Positions 46,349 to 58,404 of a stretch of DNA of 64,000 nucleotides are shown here, one piece after another. Every line of letters begins with the position of its first letter. Position 1 is the stretch's first letter. Below the pieces are notes generated by a model that worked only from the letters and a program-made list of their open reading frames with translations, was not told where the DNA came from and ran no database searches. A program made the position numbers and the translations under genes. Source of the stretch: Gnetum montanum (lineage: Eukaryota; Streptophyta; Gnetopsida; Gnetales; Gnetaceae); contig MNCI01008068.1 in NCBI GenBank assembly GCA_015680685.1, positions 312,036 to 376,035 of the forward strand. The letters are read 5' to 3'.

Positions 46349-46441
46349 ATGGCGATCTCCCTTCCTGCTTTTCGCTTTATATTACTTTCCCTCTCTCTCT
46401 CTTTTTCAAATTTTGCTTATTCTCATCTTTCTTTTATTTAG
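46349..46441 (+). other. Short ORF resembling a signal peptide
   Basis: 31 codons, MAISLPAFRFILLSLSLSFS followed by NFAYSH and a stop. Charge, hydrophobic core and Ala-Tyr-Ser exit look like a secretory signal peptide. CT-rich leader-like DNA precedes it. It may be the first exon of a captured or broken host gene; nothing downstream confirms it. Confidence 0.25.
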
Positions 46442-46528
46442 AAACACTTGAAAGAAGTACAAAACCTACTTTGCTTATTCTCATCTCTCTTTTATTTAGA
46501 AACACTTGAAAGAAGTACAAAACCTACA
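46413..46528 (+). repeat. 58-bp tandem duplication
   Basis: 46413-46470 and 46471-46528 are near-identical (TTGCTTATTCTCATC...GTACAAAACCTAC), differing by one base or two. Confidence 0.85.
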
Positions 46529-47271
46529 TTGCTGGGAAGAGCATTAAAACTTGCCTAGTATATATTTAATGCAACGCTACCACTACATGCATATTTGATG
46601 ATTATCATCTATCATGCTTATGTGTCCTAACCTATTGATAGGTAGGGGTGGGACCTAGAAACACATTGAAATAATCTAAAAAATGAATTTGGTTACAGCT
46701 AAGGTTACTAGAATAATGGTATGGATTTCAAATAATAAGATAAATGTTGCAAGTTTAAGTTTCAAACTTTCAAAGTGAAACACTACGAAGAAGATTCATG
46801 TTGCAACTCATGACCAAACCCATTGTAATTTGGTGTAAAATAATGGCAGATACACTTGCCTTATTTTCCCAGCACTTGGCATTGTAATCTTTACCACTAA
46901 ACTTGAAGCAGGATCTTATTATAAGATGTGAAATTTTTAATTCAGAGGCTGCAATCTCACATACTTTAACTTATGGAGGCTAAAAAATGCTTCATAAGTT
47001 GTAATTACCTCACTTTCTAAGTGAAAAAAGTTGTATTATGTATGTACCTAGGCTTGGAAAGGCTAAAAATGCCTTGGGAACCATCAAATTTGGATTTTTT
47101 AAAGTTTTTATGCTGGCCATAGCAATTTATACTTTGGAACCACCTAAAGCCAACATATAAATGATGGTCTTTGATTTATCAAACTTGCCAAATTTGATAA
47201 ATACGCTAGGATAGAAGACCTGCAAACACTTGCAATGTTCAGTAATTTGTTAGCAATCATGGTAGAATTTT
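46529..47271. other. AT-rich DNA without recognisable genes
   Basis: No credible ORF or repeat was seen between the 58-bp duplication and the decayed ORF at 47272. Confidence 0.35.
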
Positions 47272-47547
47272 GCAGCAACAAATCAGGCCATTGATAACCT
47301 ATATAAACTAGAGAATGCTACACTCAAAGGACTTTTGGGCAAATTTGCATTTAGGTTGAGTAAAGAGACTCTCAGAGCAATGCAAATTGACCGAAAGTTC
47401 AGCAACCACTTCACCACCATAATGTAGATCTCGTATAGAGAAACAAACAAGGAGCTTTGGGAGTAAAACTTTGAGCATTTAGATAGTGAAGTTGACTATG
47501 AACACACTTTGTTGGTTTCAATTTGGCGTCAAGCATCTTTCATCTAG
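47272..47547 (+). pseudogene. Unidentified decayed ORF, helix-rich
   Basis: A frame of 92 codons that reads sensibly (AATNQAIDNLYKLENATLKG, then FAFRLSKETLRAMQIDRKFS and YRETNKELWE), broken only by TAG and TAA at Gln-like positions and ended by TAG. It is preceded by TTTTGCAG, a possible splice acceptor. Probably part of the 5' coding region of a retroelement, maybe E; no family recognised. Confidence 0.35.
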
Positions 47548-48069
47548 CTTTTTGTTCATTATAAGCATATAAACATGTACTCATTTAAACTTTGTTCTTG
47601 CAACACTTTATTATTTTAATAAAATATTGCAGCTCATTTGTGTAGTTCAAGTTTATTTTTTTGTTGTTTCTCTTGAATTAGATCTACATTTTCATTTAAC
47701 CTTGGGTGATTGGCAAGATTGTCCATGGCACTTCAGATCCCTTTCTTGAGGCTCGTGGGATCCAAGGTTAAAGTGTTTCACCAAAAATCTTTGGTTTTCC
47801 AACACTAAATTTTTCCAATGTTACTGTTTTTCATACTAAAAAGAGGGCCTCTACCCAAATTCTTCGTCCAATCCTGTGCTGCCCTTGCTTGTTTACCAAT
47901 TTTAACTACTATTTAATTTTGTTTACCAAAAAACATTTGGATATTACCTTGAAATTTTGCTCAAAACCAACACAATCATCCATTTCCCTGCAATTTTTAC
48001 CCAATGTATTTATTGTAATAGGTTGGGTGTTTTGCATTTTTCCAATAATTGCTAGACTTTTTAAAGCCA

Positions 48070-48450
48070 ATGTATTTCTCAGAAAAACTACAATTTTTTA
48101 CTTATTAAAATCTGCCTTTGGGTCTTCCGGAAGCCAGCATATTTCTTAAGTCATATACCACTTGCAGCATTTGAAAATTTTTTGTTGGGCATCTCTTGCA
48201 AGCCCAACATATTTCCTCAAAACCAACATATTTATTCTTGAGAACCTAGTGTATTTCTCAAGAATGCCAGCATATCTTCTTCTAAGGAAAATACTAGTAT
48301 ATTTGTGAGAAAGTACCATCATATTTTGCATAAAGAAAATCCCTAGCATATTTTTCCTTAAAAAGCCCAGTGATTTATTGTTGGAAAAGCCAGTGTCCTT
48401 ATCCTAGGAAAAGCCCAACATATTTTCTCAACTGGTCCAGGTTGAGTGGG
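48070..48450 (+). repeat. Short-period array of AGCCAACATATTTCT type
   Basis: About twelve imperfect copies of (A)GCC(A/C)ACATATTTCT every 25-40 bases, with variants CAGCATATT, TAGTGTATT, CAATGTATT. The same core words (GGCCAACATATTTTT, GCTAGCATATTTTTC) recur once per unit in the 190-bp array at 58.4-59.6 kb. It ends about 70 bases before the gag of element E. Confidence 0.6.
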
Positions 48451-48523
48451 GTTAACCTAGTGGAGAAACTAGAAGCTTGCTTGTAGCATTTTTACACTAA
48501 ATGTTTCCTAATAACCAGTTGCA

Positions 48524-50745
48524 ATGCAAGCCCCTATTCCTTACATTCCATGATGGAATGCTCTACTTAATGAGATTCCTAAGCCTCTAGCTGAAATCCA
48601 CTTTTTGGCCATTTTCAAGAGGGCAATCAACAACTTCATCAAGTTCAAACTATATTATTTAGATTTGCAGTCACTTAGCTAGGCTTTCTCACAAACTAAG
48701 AACATAGAAGATGCCACTGAGGCTAGCCATGATCCTACCTATGTAGCATACAAGAATAAGCATGTAAGGAAGGACAAGGGGAAGTAGAACCATGTAGCTA
48801 TGGCCAGTATGGCCAAAGAAAACAAAACTATGCAAAGGTCAAAAACAAGTCAACCCAAGGCCCCTGCTACAACCAACCAACCTTCAACATTGGTGGCCTC
48901 TATCTCAAACCACACAAGGCCTAAATTTGAGAGGAAAGATTGGTTGAAATACACTAAGTTGCCATTAAACCTATCTAAGCTCCTTGACCAATTTCTTAAG
49001 AATGATCAAATCCAATATAAGAAAATGACTAAGAGTGCTCATAAGAGGCATGATCGATTATGCAAAATTGCTAAGGATCCCCCTTTGGCAACCAAGGATG
49101 ATCCATCAATACCAAAGTATTTCAAACTTGATTGATTTTGTCACTATCATTAATTGCCTGGACATGACACTGATTTCTGCTTAGCCTTAAAGGATGATAT
49201 GCAAAAGATGATAAACAATGGAGAGTTAGTGCTAGACTCTTTTAACTTAGTTAGGTCTTAGAACCAATCCATGTACGTATACAAAGAACTATTGAATGCA
49301 AACAATAGCTTGTACATGATTGTAGCATTCAACGTTAGCAACAATTCAAGACCTACTAGGGAGCCATTCGTGATTTGGGTACCTTCTCACGATGAACTGG
49401 GCTCTTCAACTTCATCAAGTTCAAGGAATTATTTTGTCGTAAGGATACCATTACTTGTGTCTACAAAAGAACTTTTTGTCATCAGAGTGTCCCTCTTGCT
49501 ACCCTCATGCCTACAACCCAAGCTGATCAACGTCCTCCCATGGTGGCTAATACAACAACTTCTTCGTAGCTTAATAACAAGAAATCACCTACTAAGCAAT
49601 ATAAGAAGTTTGCTCCAAAGCCCAAGGCCAAAGACAACAAACAAGTGAAGGCTTGGAAGGAAGTAGACCCATCGAAGCCCATGTCCATTTTAGCCATTCC
49701 TATGAGCTCCAACTCTCAAAATGCTTCAACTAGTCAACCAAGGGAGGATCACAAACAACAGGAAAAGGGGAAGGGGGCCAAATCACAAACCTTAAAACAT
49801 GAAGTTCAAATCCTGGGTAGTTTAGAGGAAGTCAAGGTTAATAAAAATGAAAAAATAATGGCTAGTGACAAGGACTTCCTCAACACCATGGAGTAGGTGA
49901 AACTATTCTTAAAACAAAAGAACACCTCTCTTAGCCTATACAACCTGGTAATGATCTTCCCTGCTCACCGTGAAACCTTAGTGAGAATGTTGACTTCAAT
50001 TCCCTTTCATGAGGACATTCTTGCTAGTGAAGAATCCATTCACATAGTAATGATGCCACCTTTGCCTAGAGAAGAAACAAAGTTAATCATACTAGTGTTT
50101 TGCGATAGTGAGGTAAAAAGCAAACCCCATGATGTTAAGATAATAAGGGGCCCTCTCTTTATAACCATAAGGATTGGAAGATATAAAATACATAGGGTGC
50201 ATGTTGATAATGGGGCAACAAACAATGTTATACCTTTCATAATTGTTGAACAGTTAGGCTTGGTAGAACACATGTAGGTACTCCTACTTTTGCTCTTAAA
50301 TCCTTTAACAGATCATAAGTAGTAGTAAAGAATTCCATCTCATTAGATTTCATAGTGGGGGAACAATTCCCCACATCTGCCAATTTCTTGGTGATGGAAG
50401 AGACACTAGGATTCAATCTCATCAAGTGGAGGCTTTGGCTAGCTTAATTATAAGTAGTTTCTTCTCCCATCCACTAAGAAATTCATTTGCCTTATGAGGG
50501 AGGTAAAATAATCATTCATGGAGATAGTGCGGTTTTCTTGGTAGTCAATAAAGTTGATGTGGAGCAAGGGTTTGAAGTGGAGTTTTAGGAAGAAACTCAT
50601 ACTACCAAGAGCGAAGTCGAGAGGCTCAAAGGAGTGGACCAAGCCTAAACCGAAACAACAAAACTATGGACACAACATGGGAAAAGCTTCCATTCAACGT
50701 GGTCACTGAGGAAAATAGGGAGTATAGGATTGTGTGATAGAGATC
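48524..50745 (+). pseudogene. gag (C-terminal part) and aspartic protease of Tat/Ogre-like element E
   Basis: From ATG 48524 one frame runs to about 49480 (AINNFIKFKLYYLDLQSL, then a Lys-rich stretch) with a zinc knuckle FCHYH.LPGHDTDFC at 49135-49180 followed by LKDDMQKMINNGEL. After a frameshift near 49480 it continues through KKFAPKPKAKDNKQVKAWKE and FHEDILASEESI to the protease: VKIIRGPLFITIRIG, active site VDNGATNNV near 50200 (Asp-Ser-Gly changed to Asp-Asn-Gly), FIVGEQFPTSANFLVM and IHLPYEGGKIIIHGD. This is the protease layout of the Tat lineage and matches element D. RT does not follow for another 9 kb. Confidence 0.75.
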
Positions 50746-51596
50746 ATATACTTTTCCTAATCTTCTGAAGATTTAGAAGCAGTTACATGATTGAGTGCAT
50801 TTTCCACTCGCTTAACCCTTTGTTGATAATAGTGTAATCTTTTTTTTATTTTGTAGCTTAGTTTTGAACTTTTTTCTACATGTGCCATTTAGTTTTAGTG
50901 TGTTTTACCTTGTTACAACTACCTAGCCTTGATTATACACATTTACATAAAATTTTATAGTTTGTTATTGTTCATGATTTGCCTTTTATGCTTTCCCTTT
51001 TAAAATATAAAATTACCATAAACATTTTTAAAACTTGAAAAATCCATAAAAATTTTAAAACATAAAAAATCTATAAAATTTTTACCATGGCCTGCCAAGG
51101 CCTTAAACCGGTGGCTTGCCAAGGCCTTAAATTGGCAATGCATTTGTAACCCTTTTCTTCCTTACCATTATTACAACCATTATAACATAGTTTGCACTTT
51201 ATTTTGTTTGATTACTGTACCATTTACATTTTACAAAATTTTTTTCTTATAGCCTTACATGTTAACCAACGTAGCCTTTTCATGCAAAATAAAACATAAA
51301 ATACATAAAAACACAAAACATATGAAAACGATAAAAATATATAAAATATGCTAAACTAAAAATATTATAACCAAAGTGTCCAAGTCCAACAACCATAGCC
51401 ACACAGTGTGACAAAAATCTAGTTAACAATGATAATAAATATAATAATAAGTCTAACACCCATGGTTGCACTATGTAATAATAAAATAAACAATAATGAG
51501 CTGTCTCATAGTCTTCAATGGTTGTGAATAAATAATAATAAAAAATAACATCAACATTGCAATTGGGATAACCCAAACATGACAAGATTGCTAGGC
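50746..51596. other. Convergent spacer between protease and antisense gene (element E)
   Basis: AT-rich, first T-rich then A-rich on the plus strand, as expected between two 3' ends facing each other. A 23-bp direct repeat around TGCCAAGGCCTTAAA lies at 51092-51137. The spacer at 39.88-40.17 kb in element D has the same change from T-rich to A-rich. Confidence 0.45.
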
Positions 51597-52772
51597 CTAA
51601 GGCAAAATTGAAGAAGGAGGAGGAACATCATCATCATCATCGCCACTAGGACTGTTGCCAACACTTGGTGCCTACACCACAACAAAAACCAAAACAAAAC
51701 ATAAAACCAAAAATTTTATTAGTAACCAATATAACCAAAAACATAGTTATAAACAAGTAATAAAAACAAAATACAAAGTAAACTAAAAAATTTTAAAAAA
51801 AAACTTAAAAAAAAACAAACCTATGGAGGTTCTAGTACAAGGTCTTCTGGAGGAAAGTTTAGGAGACTAGTCTCTAAATGATGAAGAATTTGTTATTCAT
51901 TCATGTTTGCCCAATCTACCTTCTCAAGATGTACACTTGTTAAGATGTTCCTCCTCTCAAAATTTGTCCACATTGAAGGCTCTCATGAAAGGGTAGTAGT
52001 AGTTTCCTCTTTTGAAGTGGTAGTAATCTAAGGAGCAAGGGAATATAACACTACAAGAGAGCCTTCAAATAACTTGAAAGAATCCTCTGTGTTGATTCCC
52101 TACATGAGCATCTTCAACTTTTGGCTCTTTATAGCCTTCTCCTGTAATCACTTGAAGTAGCTCTCCTTTTTAACGTTGTACTTGCGCTTGTGATACTTTT
52201 GTTTTTTGCCCCACTCAAGGACCTAAGCATAGTAGTCCCATTAGTCTCTAATCTTGCAAACTAACAAGTCCATCTTGATGTCCTCTTTTGTGTTGCTGCT
52301 AACTAGAGCAACCTTGCCATGCATGACACTCTAGTAGCATGACCACTCTATCTCCTTAGTGTGCAAGGAGTCTCTATTGTCTACATAAGCCTTTATAAAC
52401 TCCTTGTGATCTCTAAGATCTTTAATCTCCTCTACCTACCACTTGTTTTCTTTTTCCAACACTACAACTCTTTCCCATAGAAATTTGTTGGAGCATTGAC
52501 GCTCCCATGAAGACCTGGCACATGAGAGGGGACATTCAGTGGTCTCCTCATACAACCTTTATGGAACATTTTTTACTTTAGGTAGTAGTGTATGCAACTC
52601 ATCAAACTCAACATCACACTTAAGATCCCATCCAACCTTGGACACTATAAACAACATAACAAAATAAACACATAAAAATAGTAAACAACACAAATAACCA
52701 AAAAACACTTTAAACTACTAGGACCATGTAACCATAAAACATAGAAAGCTATAAATAAATAAATAAAAATAT

Positions 52773-53388
52773 TGATGAGTGGCGAGGTATCCCTACACTC
52801 AACCATACAAATACGAGTGTTCTCACGTGCGATCCGGTCGAACTCCGCAGACGGACTAGTTGTGGCACCTAGAAAGTTATCCTTAGGTTGCAGTTTGCTA
52901 TCTTCCCACCTGAACTAGTATTATATTTGTCACATATGGTTTAGTCCAGAGTTAGGTGTATGATGTGTTCCTAATCTAATGCTACTCCTGAAGGCAATGG
53001 AAAGNNNNNNNNNNNNNNNNNNNNNNNNNNNNNNNNNNNNNNNNNNNNNNNNNNNNNNNNNNNNNNNNNNNNNNNNNNNNNNNNNNNNNNNNNNNNNNNN
53101 NNNNNNNNNNNNNNNNNNNNNNNNNNNNNNNNNNNNNNNNNNNNNNNNNNNNNNNNNNNNNNNNNNNNNNNNNNNNNNNNNNNNNNNNNNNNNNNAAATA
53201 ATCTATCTCTAGAGGGATCAAACTACCAGAGTTTCGCTACTGTCTAACTCTAATATGAGAAACAAGGGAGAGCCACCTCTTATTTATAGACATGGCAACG
53301 GACTGCGATATCATGTACACGATATCGTAGGGGAAGATGCAATATCGCGTACGCGATATCGCGGCCCATGCGATATCGCATCCCATCA
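52773..53388 (-). repeat. Family A LTR inserted in intron 6 of the antisense gene, with assembly gap
   Basis: Begins TGATGAGTGGCG and ends CATCCCATCA; flanked by the 5-bp target duplication AATAT (52768-52772 and 53389-53393). No internal element sequence is visible, so it looks like a solo LTR. However, 191 Ns (53005-53195) lie inside it, and a full element collapsed into the gap cannot be ruled out. The promoter side holds five ATATC palindromes (53298-53380) beside the reverse TATA TTATTTATAG. Confidence 0.85.
53005..53195. other. Run of 191 N (assembly gap)
   Basis: Aligning the flanks to the LTR at 33680-34482 (left flank to 34249, right flank to 33857) predicts about 391 missing bases, so the gap size is not real. 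Confidence 0.9.
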
Positions 53389-56300
53389 AATATATAAAAA
53401 ATAAAGCAAAAAATTTAAGTAAATTATGCTATTATTTTTACCAATATCAAGAGCTATCTATTACAACTGATCAATCATGTCTTTTGCCATGCCTCACATG
53501 AATTCAGTCTTATCAGGAATCTCAACCCATGGTTTCATATGAAATGTAGAAGTGTATACTTCTAGAAGGGGTTTAGGCATTACAACATGTATAACCATTA
53601 ACACAACTAAATGTTAAAACAAATTTTAACATGAAACTATAAAATACAACACATAAACTAAAATGCATAAATATTTGGAGGACCATGTGGAATGTCAACA
53701 TGAGTTTCATCATCGAATGTTGAATCTTCAAATATGGCATCTGGGGCATCCAATGCTTCATCAGGTGCCAATTCATCCACCTCTTGTTGCCGTAGTGCCT
53801 TTTCTTCTTGGCATTTTCTCTCTGCCTTTGCTGCTACCTACGCTATAAGTTCTTGTTGTTTCCCTACAAGAATGGCTAAGGCAAGATGTAGAACAAATTA
53901 GCAAATTTTTCCTAAGAATAATATAATGACATAAATATGCACATAACATAAAAAATATGCTAAATAACATAAGGAACAAAAATAACAAGAAAATTCAATT
54001 AAAAAATACTTGAAACAATGTGATGTACCTTGTCGAACCTAAGAGATACCTTCTTTTTAGCTGGCTATTCAACAATAGTGATTGTCTCCTTAACCAGTGG
54101 CCATATTAACTTTGCTTTGGCTACATCATCACCCTTTGCACATAATTCCTTGGCTATCTTAACATTTTGATAGGCAATATGGGGATCAATCCCCATGCTA
54201 TCAGGGGAAGGATAATGTGCATCACTAAATTTATTAGTGGTAGCTGATAGTTATTCCCTAATATTCTCAATTGATGGATCTTGAACTTGCATAGCTAGAA
54301 CAATATGGTTTACCCATGGCTTGAAAAACTAGGAGGGGTCATGACTCACCCATTTTCCATCCTTCTTAACCACCAAGAATTCCATGAACCTCCTTAGATA
54401 TGCTGTAAAAAATGCAAAATGCATATGGCATATCATCTCAAGGTTGTTTCATAATATTTGGATCTCATCCCATAACCTAGAGACCAAGTGAGTAGCCCAG
54501 TTAAACTTAGCACCCTCAGTGAGGATCTTCTTCATGGTCCAATCCTATCGAATACCAAGGATCTTCTTCTATGACAACAACATGGGAAATTCTTTGGAGC
54601 AAAACAATGGATACATCTCATTAACCTCTATGACCTAACACTGGTCTAGAGGCAATGCACTACTACCATGATGAGAGTTAAATCATTCTTCAACCTTCTT
54701 TCTATGATCCACCTCTTTCCCTACTCTTGCAAAAACCTTCATGCCATTACAAGGTATGCTAAAGAGTTTGCTAAATGTGAATTCACTGATGGCCAAGGTA
54801 ACAGGCACACTGTGAACATGAGAGATGAATTTCTTGCCTCCTTTGTCAAAAGAGTCAATTACATTCACCATCTCTACAGTAGGCATTGATGGACTAGGAA
54901 TCATGAATAAATTGAGCAAACCTACATTGACAATCCTCTTTTGGATATCTCTAGGTGCTTTGCCAACCAACCACTCCTATGGTGAATCTACTTCATCCCA
55001 CTTAAGAATAAGTGTCTCTACACATCCCAAGGTGATTATGGCAATAGTAGATTTGGGTGCAGGATCTACAAGACAACATGAGTAGCCCATTAGCCTTTAG
55101 CATAAGCACATTACACAAAACAAAAATATGTAATAAACATAGTAAATTAAAAATTTAAATTCATAACCACATCATTCAAACCAATTAAACAAGTGAGGCC
55201 TAAGTAACTAAGAAACAATACAACTAGAGAATGTTGACATTAATAAACAAAAATTAAAAAATTAGAAGAAAAAAAACTTTTAAATTTTCTTACTTAGTTT
55301 AGGCAACGTAGGGGCCTTAGAAACCATGGGTGCATATACGCCCAAGTCTAGAAGGCCCCACCAAACATGAGCAATCCTAGTGGCCAAAAACTTGCAATAG
55401 ACTTGAGAGTAATGTGAAGTATATTTGCTAAAATCATCCTTTAGTTGCTTCAACATCACAAGTCTCATAGCTTGGCCTTATGCAAAAACCATCAATGTTG
55501 TGTGTGCCAAAGGTAGGACTTGGTCACTCTTAATTAATCCTCCATCATGCAATATATACCTGCAATGTATAAATACAAAAAAAAATTATTAGAACCAAAT
55601 AGCCTATTGAAAAGAATAAGTAAACAAAACTTAGGATGACACTTACACTTGCATTTGGTAGAAGATGCTAGGAGGATTTTGGAACAAACTATGAACTTAG
55701 TGACCTATCATCAAGGTGTTGTTGATGTTCAATTGAATAAACTCAGGCATATCCCAAATCTAGAATAACTTGCATGTTTCGATTGTGTACACATCATCAC
55801 GATGATTGCCTTTTACATGAGTGTTAGGGTCATCTACCATGAACTTAGTAATGTGACTAGCAGAACTAGGTAGCAATATCTCTGCAATGATAGTTGTAGT
55901 GTCGGTGGTCAAGCGTGATCATAAGATCACACTAAAGTTCTTAAGAAAGAATGTTAAGAACTCTTTGGCCCCAAGCCTGAACCAAAGAGAACCATGATCA
56001 AGGACTATGCTAGGGAGAAAACTATTTGGTCTTGGTGTATTTATGTAGCACAAAATCCCAAACTACTCAATAACTACTAAGATGGGTTTCAAAAAGGCCT
56101 TGCATAATTGAACAAAGCTATTAAAACACAACATAATAGTAGCCAAATTACAATAAATAAAAAATAACAAATATAATGTCAAAATTGACATACAAGATTA
56201 AACACCTAAATCCAAAGTTACAATCATAATAAAGAATCAAAATTCAACTTATTGACATTTTTGCAAAAAAAAAAAAAAAAAAAAAAAAAAACCAAGTAGC

Positions 56301-57588
56301 CCAAAATAATGAGGGTAGTCTCATAGTTAAAAGAATGCATAAAAAATAACAAAATTTTTATTTTGAGCATTAAACTACATGAGCAAGCCTGTAACAAGCT
56401 TAAATCCCATGATTAACAATGCATTAACAAGTGTAAAAATTTGAACTTGAATTTGATGAAATTTTGAGTTTACAGTGAAATAGTTGTAGTAAAACTCTAG
56501 GAAGGCTAGGGAAAAAATTTGCAAAAATAAAAAAATAAAATAAAAAGCTATCCAAAACTCATATACACCATTTAAATAACCCTTAGAAACCTTAAACATA
56601 GTTGAAAAAACACAAAAAATTGACCAATGCCACTAGTGCATGTTGGGAAACTTGCAGGCCCAACAATTGAAATTGCAATTGTATGGGATAGTTCATGTGA
56701 CTAAAAATTTTACAAAAAATTAGAGAAAGTTCTTTTCTAGGTTTAGGAATTGTAAATAAGCATGATTTAACACAAAACCCACACCAACATTGTAGTAACA
56801 TGCATAGAAAAATTCACATTGTGGTATGGAATCACTTAAATGTTTTCTAGAAAAACCTAGTTTGCAGTGAAATAGTTGCAGTGAAAGCTTTGGGAAAATC
56901 ACAAAAAAAATTTTAAAAATTAAAAATATACTAAGAAAACATTATACACTATCCCAGAAATCCTCAAAAGTCTAGGATGTTGCTAAAAAAATTACTAGAG
57001 TAAGCCAACGCTGTGAAACTTTGGAGGTCAAAAACATGAAAAGACTGAAAAAATGCTATACAATGGTCTATGTAAAAATCATGAAAAATCAACTGTAGCT
57101 CCAAAAAATAGTGATTCAACCTTTAATGTGATTGACAAACATTATAGAACAACCCTTTGGCCTCAAAAATTGAAAATTATGCATCATATCCTTATAAAAC
57201 AATTGTAAAGTTTGGCCACTTTTCAGTAAAATATAAAATAAAATAAAATAAGGCAAAAATGCATAAAATGGGCTTAAAGAAAAATTCATATGTTTGTAGA
57301 GAAAGGTCCTAAGGATAAAATCACAATGTGAGAACATTAACAAATCCTAGACATAACATTCAATGTGCATAAAACCAAAAGTTTTCTAATAGGCAGACTT
57401 AGGCAATACAAAATGCTTCCATACTGTAGTAGAAATTGTTAAAAAATAGTGAAAGAAGGGCACTTGGTAGTCATGCTGGAAGAGCCTTCACTAATGGATG
57501 ATCTTGGAAGATAAGATATGCCTTTGGTAGCAATGTCTACCTTCTCTAGTATAGGGTTTTTACTTGTTCCTCCTCTCCTCTTTGACAT

Positions 57589-58404
57589 CTTGTAAGGTTT
57601 AAGTAAAATCTTCAACTCCTTTGCAATTGCACTACCTTTGTGATGGGGAATGGAAAAAATACATTGGTAGTTGATGATCCTAAAGCTAAGAATGGTTGAA
57701 AAACCTTGTCACTAAGTGTTGCCTCCAAGAACCAAGCTCAAGAGAATAGTGTGCATAAAATTTTCAATGTGGAAACCCTTTGTGTATTTATGTGTTGGAA
57801 TGGAAACAATAACCCTTAGAACACCAATCCAACACTTAGTGAACTCAGTGTTCACATCAAGAAAGTAATAAATACACTAGGTTTTCTTGGTTTTTGATTT
57901 CAAATAATCTTTTAATATTTAGTGAGCCCCACAAGGTGTCTTCCAAATAAACCATGAAAAATCCCAAAATAATGGAATTTAAAACTTCAAACAAAAAGTA
58001 GGTTGGGAGTTGATGCCCAAGCAAACATGTAAACCTTGGAATGGATTTTAGGCTTTAACAATGATTAATATGCATTCCCCAACAACCCATCATTAATCCA
58101 TTGTGGTCAATCGAGCCTCATGAATTTCTAAAACCTTCGATATTGTTACTGGAAGATCCCAAGTACTAAAAATTGTTTAAAACACTTGAGACAAAGCATT
58201 CCAAGAATTAATACACTAGCTACAAGATAAAGATACATTAAATAGTGGATTTATATAAGGAGTGGAGATGCAATTCACAAATGAGACCTTCACTAACCCT
58301 CCAAAACCACCAAGCCCAACCCCAAACCCTAACACGAACCTCCAATAGCCCCAAAACCCTGAAAACCCTATCAAAAAAATGTCAAAACCTATACATCCTT
58401 CAAA
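57589..58404. promoter_or_regulatory. 5' flank of the antisense gene in element E
   Basis: About 800 bp between the first antisense exon and the tandem array. It would hold the antisense promoter; no clear TATA box was chosen. No ORF of interest. Confidence 0.3.

Larger units (their letters stand above)
51597..57588 (-). pseudogene. Antisense eight-exon gene between PR and RT of element E, unknown function
   Basis: Exons, minus strand: 57588-57464, 56117-55647, 55559-55294, 55065-54010, 53863-53684, 53606-53442, 52644-51821, 51671-51597; total 3162 nt, 1053 codons plus stop. All introns are GT-AG (for example GTAAGT...TTGCAG, GTAAGA...TTGTAG) and the frame holds across all seven. The donors of exons 4 and 5 are my best choice among near alternatives. 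Start MSKRRGGTSKNPILEKVD; exon 4 includes KAPRDIQKRIVNVGLLNLFM and FMEFLVVKKDGKW; exon 5 and exon 7 are Glu/Lys-rich, likely coiled coils (WERVVVLEKENKW, VDNRDSLHTKEIEWS); the C-terminus is Asp- and Pro-rich (SGDDDDDVPPPSS). About 29 in-frame stops, no frameshift seen. No transposase, helicase or RT motif was found. A related gene lies in element D. Confidence 0.6.

Noticed and set aside
52979-53221. ORFs across the N run on both strands
   Set aside because: They consist mainly of undetermined residues from the gap.
51597-57588. Nonstandard genetic code or programmed stop read-through explaining the many in-frame stops
   Set aside because: The intact F-box gene uses normal stops and neighbouring elements show the same transition decay; deamination is the simpler reason.
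40174-57588. Antisense genes as an independent DNA transposon (CACTA, Mutator or similar) inserted in gypsy elements
   Set aside because: No terminal inverted repeats, no flanking target duplication and no transposase DDE motif could be found, and both copies lie at the same place of related elements; not fully excluded.
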